Positions 7,401 through 11,669 of a stretch of DNA of 11,669 nt are shown here, one piece after another. Under the pieces are notes generated by a model that saw only the letters and a list, made by a program, of their open reading frames with translations, was not told the DNA's origin and searched no databases. Origin of the DNA: Reyranella sp. (GTDB lineage Bacteria > Pseudomonadota > Alphaproteobacteria > Reyranellales > Reyranellaceae). Location: contig JAUXRT010000468.1 of assembly GCA_030681635.1 (NCBI GenBank), positions 1-11,669 on the forward strand, in the 5' to 3' direction. The position numbers were made by a program, and so were the translations under genes. The first letter of the stretch is position 1. Each line of letters opens with the position of its first letter.

Positions 7401-8005
7401 ATCGAATCAAGGAACTCGGCGGCAAAAGACTTGTAGGCAATCATCCGGCCGAGCGAGGCGCGGACGTCCCACTTATGCCAGAGCGCGGGTGCAAACAGCG
7501 CCAGCAGCGCGAAGCCCAGCATCACCAGCGCCACCGGCAGGTCGATGAAGGACACGACCGCGAAGATCAGCAGCGGCGAGAGCAGCGCGATCAGGAACTG
7601 CGGCAGGAACTGGCCGAAATAGGTTTCGAGCTGCTCGACGCCGTCGATCATGGAGAGGGTGAGGCCGCCGGAGCGCTGGCGGCCGACGGTGCCCGGCCCC
7701 AGCGACGCCACCTTTTCGTAGAGCGTGCGGCGGAGCGCCTTCTGCACCCGCGCCGCGGTCTCGTGCGCTACCACGGCGCGCCAGTGCTCGGCGGCGCCGC
7801 GCAACACCATGACGGCTCCGATCAGCACGGCCGGCAGCACGAGTTCTGACAATGGCCGGCCCGTAAAAACCTGGCCGATCAGCCAGCCCAGCAGGCCGAG
7901 GCGGGCGATGCCGAGGCCGACGGCGAGGAGACCGATGGCGACGGCGCCGGCGATGCGCAGGCGCACCCCTTTGGTGAAGACGAGCAGGCGAGGTTCGATA
8001 TGCAT
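4424..8005 (-). CDS. Fused two-module ABC exporter (CydD-CydC-like), single chain
   Basis: A 1193-residue inner-membrane protein with order TMD1 (about 15-320), NBD1 (about 335-570), linker (about 571-615), TMD2 (about 625-915), NBD2 (about 945-1180). Both ATPases look complete. NBD1 has Walker A GSSGGGKSS 369-377, NQD 416-418, LSGGQRQR 473-480, Walker B ending LDEA with Glu498, and His529. NBD2 has GTSGAGKTT 981-989, AQD 1028-1030, LSGGQRQR 1085-1092, Glu1110 and His1141. TMD1 segments around HWRAVVAHETAARVQKALRR and TMD2 segments around ESWMAHDMAFRLLAEMR recall CydD and CydC, which export glutathione/cysteine and are normally two proteins. No cydAB is nearby, so a drug or other exporter role is equally open. 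ATG 8003-8005 is the first start after an in-frame TAG. It is the first gene of the minus-strand operon, divergent from the LysR gene. Confidence 0.93.
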   Translation of the reverse strand: MHIEPRLLVFTKGVRLRIAGAVAIGLLAVGLGIARLGLLGWLIGQVFTGRPLSELVLPAVLIGAVMVLRGAAEHWRAVVAHETAARVQKALRRTLYEKVASLGPGTVGRQRSGGLTLSMIDGVEQLETYFGQFLPQFLIALLSPLLIFAVVSFIDLPVALVMLGFALLALFAPALWHKWDVRASLGRMIAYKSFAAEFLDSIQGLATLKAFGQGKARADKLEIEARDLFRRTMWVLGTNSLARGITDASIAGGAAAALIYGASRVEAGAMSLTSLLIIMMLGIEIFRPMRELRTVLHQGMVGLSAAQGIYRILDDAPSVADADPAKLGAALTPTIAFEGVRFSYPGTRRTVHDGLSFTAAAGERLGLVGSSGGGKSSIVRLLLRFYDPDNGRITLGGHDLRALSFEQIRSLISVVNQDTFLFHGTVEENIRLGRPDASQAELEAAARAANIHDFIRSLPQGYQTTIGEKGIKLSGGQRQRVAIARALLRDTPILVLDEALSAVDAENEAVIQEALDRLMRGRTTVILAHRLSSVIDCDRILVLDGGKVAEEGRHGELMARGGVYATLMAEQAREQQAGDAADLLEAPARAESVSDTPGGAVKAVTEGIIKAEGLTWYQVVVALMKVIMPWKGKLTGTFILGVLRVMSFIGIGVLSALIVLALKNGQPYAGLAIALAVLAPVSGVLHWLESWMAHDMAFRLLAEMRIDAFRKLDALAPAYLTRRRTGDLMALATHDIELVEYFFAHTVAPAFVAILVPAAVVIALASANGWLALALVPFLLAVGLSPFLMRKRVDTLGSKAREAAGELGAFAVDSVQGLGEIVAFQQERSRGDKLDELSQRHISLRLPFFRELTLQHAILEVLTGLGGLAVVVTGAILSSQGALDAGLLPLMTVLAMAAFLPVSEIAQIGRQLADTLGATRRVYALANEPIPVRDGKGVPARKGAAALSLEKVDFTYPGQSRRALSQVTFDIPAGKTVALVGTSGAGKTTTAQLLMRFWDPDSGRITLNGADLRDYRLDELRGLVALVAQDTYLFNDTLRANILIARPDATEAELTAAIEHASLTELVSALPQGLDSPVGERGTSLSGGQRQRVAIARAFLKDAPILILDEATSHLDAVNEQAVRRALDVLKADRTTIVIAHRLSTVRDADLIVVLDEGRVAESGTHALLLARGGLYARLVSRQLAAVYAPAAQ

Positions 8006-8031
8006 GAGGCCATGCTAGGGCGAACGCCGAT

Positions 8032-8048
8032 ATTCGTCAGTCCACAAT
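8032..8048. promoter_or_regulatory. Possible LysR-type operator (T-N11-A box)
   Basis: ATT at 8032-8034 and AAT at 8046-8048 are inverted around 11 bases, fitting the T-N11-A core of LysR-type sites. They sit in the 65-base gap between the divergent exporter and LysR genes. A CCA-N5-TGG inverted repeat (8042-8052) overlaps it. The core is weakly specific, so position is the main support. Confidence 0.35.
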
Positions 8049-8070
8049 TTGGAAAAACCCGTGTACATTT

Positions 8071-8970
8071 ATGAACATGGATATGAATGCGAACTGGGAC
8101 GATCTCCGCGTGTTCCTGACGCTCGCCCGCGAGGGCACGCTGACGACGGCGGCCAAGGCGCTGGGCGTCAGCCATCCCACGGTGGCGCGCCGCGTGCAGG
8201 CGCTGGAGAAGCAGATCGGCGCCCGCCTGTTCGAGCGCCTGCCCGACCGTTTCGCGCCGACCAGTGCCGGCGAGCAGCTGCTCGCCGACACCGAGGCGAT
8301 GGAGAAGGCGGCGCTCTCGATCCATCGCCGCAGCGCCGGCCTCAGCGACGCGGTCAGCGGCGTCGTGCGGCTGTCGGCCGGCGAGGCGATGGCCGCCCTG
8401 ATCGCGCGCCATCTGCCGGAACTGCGCCGCCAGCTGCGCCAGATCGAGTTCGAGGTCATCGCCAGCCACACGCTGGCCAACCTGTCTCGTCGCGAGGCCG
8501 ATCTTCTGATCCGCGAGCAGGTGCCCGAGCTGGGCGGCATCGTCACGCGCAAGCTGGGGCGCGTGGCCTATGCCGTCTATGCCGGCCGGGATTTCAAGGT
8601 CAGTCGTCCGACGTCGGCAGCACTCGGCGGACTGCCGTGGATCGGCTTCGATGACGATCACAGCTACTTTCCGGGCCAGCAGTGGCTGCGCGAGCTCTTG
8701 GCCGGCCAACGTCCCGTCGTGCGCGGCAACAACTGGCTGGTCCTGCTCGAGGCGGCGCGCGCCGGCGCGGGGCTGGCCGTGCTGCCCTGCTATCTCGGCG
8801 ATCCGGAGCCAGCGCTCCACCGGGTGGGCGGCGTCATCCCCGATGTGTTCGCCGACCAATGGCTGCTGGTGCATCGCGACCTGCGGGCACTGCCCCGGGT
8901 TCGCGCCGTCATGGACGCCGTGGTCGAGCTTTTCCAGCGGGAACGGGCGCTGATCGAAGGGCGCAGTTAA
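8071..8970 (+). CDS. LysR-type transcriptional regulator
   Basis: A 299-residue cytoplasmic DNA-binding regulator. The N-terminal winged helix-turn-helix is at about 9-68 (WDDLRVFLTLAREGTLTTAA, then LGVSHPTVARRVQALEKQIG and ARLFER), followed by a linker helix and a periplasmic-binding-like effector domain from about 92 to 290. Length is normal for the family. Three in-frame ATGs (8071, 8077, 8083) lie close together and none has a clear ribosome site; 8071 is kept because it is the longest. Divergent placement 65 bases from the exporter operon suggests it controls that operon and itself. It is also followed after 100 bases by the binding-protein array, which it could affect. The inducer is unknown. 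Confidence 0.93.
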   Translation: MNMDMNANWDDLRVFLTLAREGTLTTAAKALGVSHPTVARRVQALEKQIGARLFERLPDRFAPTSAGEQLLADTEAMEKAALSIHRRSAGLSDAVSGVVRLSAGEAMAALIARHLPELRRQLRQIEFEVIASHTLANLSRREADLLIREQVPELGGIVTRKLGRVAYAVYAGRDFKVSRPTSAALGGLPWIGFDDDHSYFPGQQWLRELLAGQRPVVRGNNWLVLLEAARAGAGLAVLPCYLGDPEPALHRVGGVIPDVFADQWLLVHRDLRALPRVRAVMDAVVELFQRERALIEGRS

Positions 8971-9003
8971 TAGGAGAACCGGCACACTCCCTCTCGCCAA
9001 TAT

Positions 9004-9016
9004 GCAGGCGACCTGC
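9004..9016. repeat. Short hairpin in the leader of the binding-protein array
   Basis: GCAGG and CCTGC flank the three bases CGA, 34 bases after the LysR stop and about 55 bases before the next start. It has no T-run. It could be a weak operator or mRNA hairpin; the rest of the 8971-9070 gap shows only the ribosome site of the next gene. Confidence 0.25.
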
Positions 9017-9070
9017 CTACAGTAGCGGCAAGTCGGAAGAGAACCGTCCTGCGCCGCCCGGGAGGGGCGA

Positions 9071-10042
9071 ATGAAGCGACGCAACATACTCGCCGTGACA
9101 CTCGGGGCACCCTTCGTCGTGACGGCCCGACACGCCGTGGCCGCCGAGCGGCTGATCGGCTGGATCTCGCCCGAGTCGACGCAGACCACGGCGCCGTTCC
9201 TTGCCGCTTTCAGGGCCGGGCTGACCGGTGCACTTCCCTCGAGCGGCGAGCCCGTAAAGATTCTTGAACGTTACAATGCCAACACGCCCACGCTTGCTGC
9301 AGCCATGGTGGCCGAGTTGCAGCAAGCGGGCGTGCGCCTGATCGTGGCTCAAGGCGCGGCAGCCGTGACCGTCGTCGCAGCCAAGCCGACGGTGCCGGTG
9401 GTGTTTGGCTTCAGCGGCGATCCCGTCGTCGCGGGCATCGCCCAGTCGCTGTCGCGGCCCGGCGGCAATGCGACCGGCGTAAGCTTCATGTCGCTCGAGC
9501 TCAACCCCAAGCGCATCGACCTCATGCGCATCGCACTGCCCAACTGCCGCAAGATCGGCCTGCTTTCCAACACCCGGCATGCTGGCGAGGAAAAGGAGAT
9601 CGCTGCCTGCCAAGGAGCGGTCCAGCCACTCGGCATCGAGCTCGCGGTGTACCGCGCACAGACCGCCGGCGAGGTACGCCCCGCCCTCACCCAGGCGCTC
9701 GACGACGGCGCACAGGCCGTCGTCATGCTGCCCAGCTCCAGCATGGTCCAGCAGGGGCCGGTGGCTGCCGCCGACTGCATCGCCCGCAAGGTGCCGCTGG
9801 TCTCCGGCTGGGCCGTGATCGCGCGTGCCGGGGCACTGCTGACCTACGGGCCCAATTTGCAGGAAGCCTACAGGCGAGTGGCACTTTGCGCCGTGCGTGT
9901 GCTGGGCGGTGCGGCGCCGGCCACCTTGCCGATCGAGCAGCCCACGGTATTTGAGTTGGTGATCAACCAGAAGACGGCCGCGGCACTCGGACTTACCTTG
10001 CCGCCGGCGCTTCTCGCCCAGGCCGACGAGATCATCGAGTGA
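9071..10042 (+). CDS. ABC transporter periplasmic substrate-binding protein, PF04392-like (first of three)
   Basis: A 323-residue exported protein of the ABC_sub_bind (DUF534) family, whose members bind small ligands such as aromatic amino acids or purine-like compounds in some bacteria. It has a basic MKRR start, a hydrophobic core and a likely signal-peptidase cut after AVA at about 25. Two Rossmann-like lobes follow, with the family motif RPGGNATG at 129-136 and the closing ALGLTLPPALLAQADEIIE. GGGAGGGGCGA precedes the ATG, a strong ribosome site. It is the most divergent of the three tandem copies; its stop overlaps the next start as GTGA. The ligand is unknown, and no permease or ATPase gene is visible. 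Confidence 0.9.
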   Translation: MKRRNILAVTLGAPFVVTARHAVAAERLIGWISPESTQTTAPFLAAFRAGLTGALPSSGEPVKILERYNANTPTLAAAMVAELQQAGVRLIVAQGAAAVTVVAAKPTVPVVFGFSGDPVVAGIAQSLSRPGGNATGVSFMSLELNPKRIDLMRIALPNCRKIGLLSNTRHAGEEKEIAACQGAVQPLGIELAVYRAQTAGEVRPALTQALDDGAQAVVMLPSSSMVQQGPVAAADCIARKVPLVSGWAVIARAGALLTYGPNLQEAYRRVALCAVRVLGGAAPATLPIEQPTVFELVINQKTAAALGLTLPPALLAQADEIIE

Positions 10043-10995
10043 GACGGCGATTCCTTCTGACTGCAAGCGCGCTCGCCGCGGCGACTCCCGTTGTCGCAGG
10101 GGCGCAGGCCGGCAAGGTCTTTCGCGTCGGCGTGCTGGTGGTGGGCCAGCGCGAGCCCTTCTGGTCGATCTTCCACAGCACGCTGAAGGACCTGGGCTAC
10201 ATCGAAGGCACCAATATCAGGTTCGAGTATCGCTCGGCCGAGTTCGTGCCGGCGCGGCTCGATGCGCTGGCTGCCGAGCTGGTGGCCCTCAATGTCGATG
10301 TCCTGGTGGCGGTCCAGACACCGGCGGCGCTCGCCGCCAAGAAAGCGACGCGAACCATCCCGATCCTGCTGGCCGGCGTGGGCGATGCCGTGGCGACCGG
10401 CCTGGTCGCCAGCCTGGCCCGGCCCGAGGCCAACCTGACGGGCGTCTCGACGGCGACGGCCGAACTCGCTGGCAAGAGCGTTGAGCTCCTGAAGGAAATC
10501 CTGCCGGCGGCGCAGCGCATCGCCGCCATCGCCAACGCACCCGACCCGTTCCACAAGCCGTTCCTCGAGCAGCTCGAGAAAGCCGGGAGCCAGGGCGGCG
10601 TCGCCATCGAACGGGTGATGATCGAGCGCGAGGCCGATCTCGAGCCCGCCTTCGCGCGACTGGGGGGTGGCGCTGTCGATGCCGTCATCGTGCAACCGAG
10701 CCTTTCCCTCGCCCTCGCGGCCGCGCTCGCGCTCAAGCACCGCCTGCCCTCGGCCGCGGCGTCGCGACGCTTCACCGACGCCGGCGGGTTGCTGGCCTAT
10801 GCCGCCGACATCCAGCATCTCTATCGCGACTCCGCCATCTATCTCGACAAGATCCTGAAGGGAGCAAAGCCCGGCGACCTGCCGGTGCAGGGTCCGATCC
10901 AGATCGAGCTGGTGATCAACCTCAAGACCGCGAAGGCGCTGGGCGTCGCCGTGCCGCAATCCATCCTGATCCGCGCCGACGAGGTGATCGAGTGA
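10039..10995 (+). CDS. ABC transporter periplasmic substrate-binding protein, PF04392-like (second of three)
   Basis: A 318-residue paralogue of its neighbours. It starts at GTG 10039-10041, overlapping the previous stop by four bases, with a signal peptide MRRRFLLTASALAAA and a likely cut near AGA-Q or just after. It shows family features GYIEGTNI at 53-60, QTPAALAAKKAT at 93-104 and the C-terminal ALGVAVPQSILIRADEVIE. The usual RPGGN motif is RPEAN here (128-132), a change at a normally conserved glycine pair that may alter the hinge or ligand site. It lacks a clear ribosome site, consistent with translational coupling. Confidence 0.9.
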   Translation: MRRRFLLTASALAAATPVVAGAQAGKVFRVGVLVVGQREPFWSIFHSTLKDLGYIEGTNIRFEYRSAEFVPARLDALAAELVALNVDVLVAVQTPAALAAKKATRTIPILLAGVGDAVATGLVASLARPEANLTGVSTATAELAGKSVELLKEILPAAQRIAAIANAPDPFHKPFLEQLEKAGSQGGVAIERVMIEREADLEPAFARLGGGAVDAVIVQPSLSLALAAALALKHRLPSAAASRRFTDAGGLLAYAADIQHLYRDSAIYLDKILKGAKPGDLPVQGPIQIELVINLKTAKALGVAVPQSILIRADEVIE

Positions 10996-11669
10996 GGCGA
11001 CGTTTCCTCCTGTCGGCGCCCGCCATCCTCGCCGCTTTGCCTGCTCATGCGCAGGCACCGCGCCGGCCAGTCATCGGCGTGCTGATGGCGCGCGACGAGC
11101 TCTACATGGCCGACCTGCTGCGCGCCGGCATGCAGGAGCGCGGCTGGACCGAGGGCTCCTATTCGCTGCTGACGCGTTCGACCGGCGGTTCGATCGACCG
11201 CCTGCAGTTGCTCGCCGCGGAGCTGGTCGCGGCCAACGTCGACGCCATCGTCGCCCTGCAAACGCCGGCGGCCCTTGCCGCCAAGCGCGCGACGCAGACC
11301 ATCCCGATCATCATCTCGTCCGGCGACCCGGTCGGCGCGGGCCTCGTCGATAGCCTGGCGCGCCCGGGCGGCAACCTGACGGGCGTCGACGGCGCCGCGG
11401 CGGCACTCGGCGCCAAGCGGGTCGAGTTCCTGCGCGAGATCGTGCCGTCGATGAAGCGTATCGCCGTGCTGCTCCATCCTTCGGATCCGTTCAGCAAGCC
11501 GTTCCTGGCACAGGTCCAGGCCTCCGCCGCAACGCTGGCCCTCGACGTCGAGCCGATCGTGGCCACGATCGGCGACCTCGAGCCCGCTTTTGCCGGGCTG
11601 CAGGCACGTCGGCCCGACGTCGTCATCGTGCAGCCCAGCCTGCCGCTCGCCGCCATCGCCGCACGGCTG
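10992..11669 (+). CDS. ABC transporter periplasmic substrate-binding protein, PF04392-like (third of three, 3' truncated)
   Basis: The frame opens with GTG 10992-10994, again overlapping the previous stop as GTGA, and stays open for 226 codons to the window end, so the C-terminal third is missing. It has a signal peptide MRRRFLLSAPAILAALPAHA with a likely cut after AHA at 20, QTPAALAAKRAT at 90-101, RPGGNLTG at 124-131 and VVIVQPSL near the cut end. These segments closely match the second copy, especially QTPAALAAK and IVQPSL. A transporter permease and ATPase may lie beyond the window. Confidence 0.88.
   Translation, partial: MRRRFLLSAPAILAALPAHAQAPRRPVIGVLMARDELYMADLLRAGMQERGWTEGSYSLLTRSTGGSIDRLQLLAAELVAANVDAIVALQTPAALAAKRATQTIPIIISSGDPVGAGLVDSLARPGGNLTGVDGAAAALGAKRVEFLREIVPSMKRIAVLLHPSDPFSKPFLAQVQASAATLALDVEPIVATIGDLEPAFAGLQARRPDVVIVQPSLPLAAIAARL

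Noticed and set aside
8049..8069. TTGGAA ... TACATT as a sigma-70 promoter for the LysR gene
   Set aside because: The spacer would be only 9 bases, far short of the usual 16-18.
7879..10066. Minus-strand open frames opposite LysR and the first binding protein
   Set aside because: They oppose well-supported genes, and their translations are composition-biased without recognisable domains.

Overview
The window is GC-rich, with strong G/C preference at third codon positions. It is densely packed with genes of the environmental alphaproteobacterial type: an orphan Bug/TctC binding protein, tandem PF04392-type ABC binding proteins, a nitrilotriacetate/sulfone-type FMN monooxygenase, a DUF883 protein and a holin-like membrane protein. 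A Rhizobiales/Bradyrhizobium- or Reyranella-like source fits, but this is inference. No rRNA, tRNA, CRISPR, transposase or phage structural gene is visible. No stretch over 300 bases lacks a gene; the longest non-coding gaps are 8971-9070, 768-850, 8006-8070 and 2606-2661.

Left edge (1-830): a short plus-strand reading frame, probably the C-terminal tail of a gene cut by the window, converges on and overlaps a minus-strand pair. That pair is a DUF883 (YqjD/ElaB-like) membrane-anchored protein followed by a two-helix holin-like protein. An EcfG-like promoter match precedes it.

Centre (851-8005): five minus-strand genes look like one transcription unit, in the order ABC exporter, flavin monooxygenase, VOC protein, Bug/TctC binding protein, glutaredoxin-like/DinB protein. 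The exporter is a single 1193-residue chain with two complete membrane-plus-ATPase modules, resembling a CydD-CydC fusion. Gaps are 4, 36, 56 and 21 bases. A divergent LysR-type regulator starts 65 bases from the exporter and is the obvious candidate controller.

The most notable item is the last gene of this unit. Its true start is ATG at 1600, preceded by AGGAG. Codon 12 is TGA (1565-1567), exactly where the first cysteine of a thioredoxin-fold CxxC motif belongs (WQPG-[TGA]-TSC). The frame then runs intact for 237 residues with the cis-proline and the DinB histidines preserved. Two 7-bp hairpins lie directly downstream; the second has a GUG loop. This looks like an in-frame selenocysteine codon with a bacterial SECIS element. 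A nonsense mutation or sequencing error cannot be excluded from sequence alone.

Right side (8071-11669): after the LysR gene come three tandem PF04392-type periplasmic binding-protein genes on the plus strand. They are joined by identical four-base GTGA stop/start overlaps and have recurrent sequence around the junctions, which points to duplication. The third is cut by the window end. No permease or ATPase partner for them is visible here.
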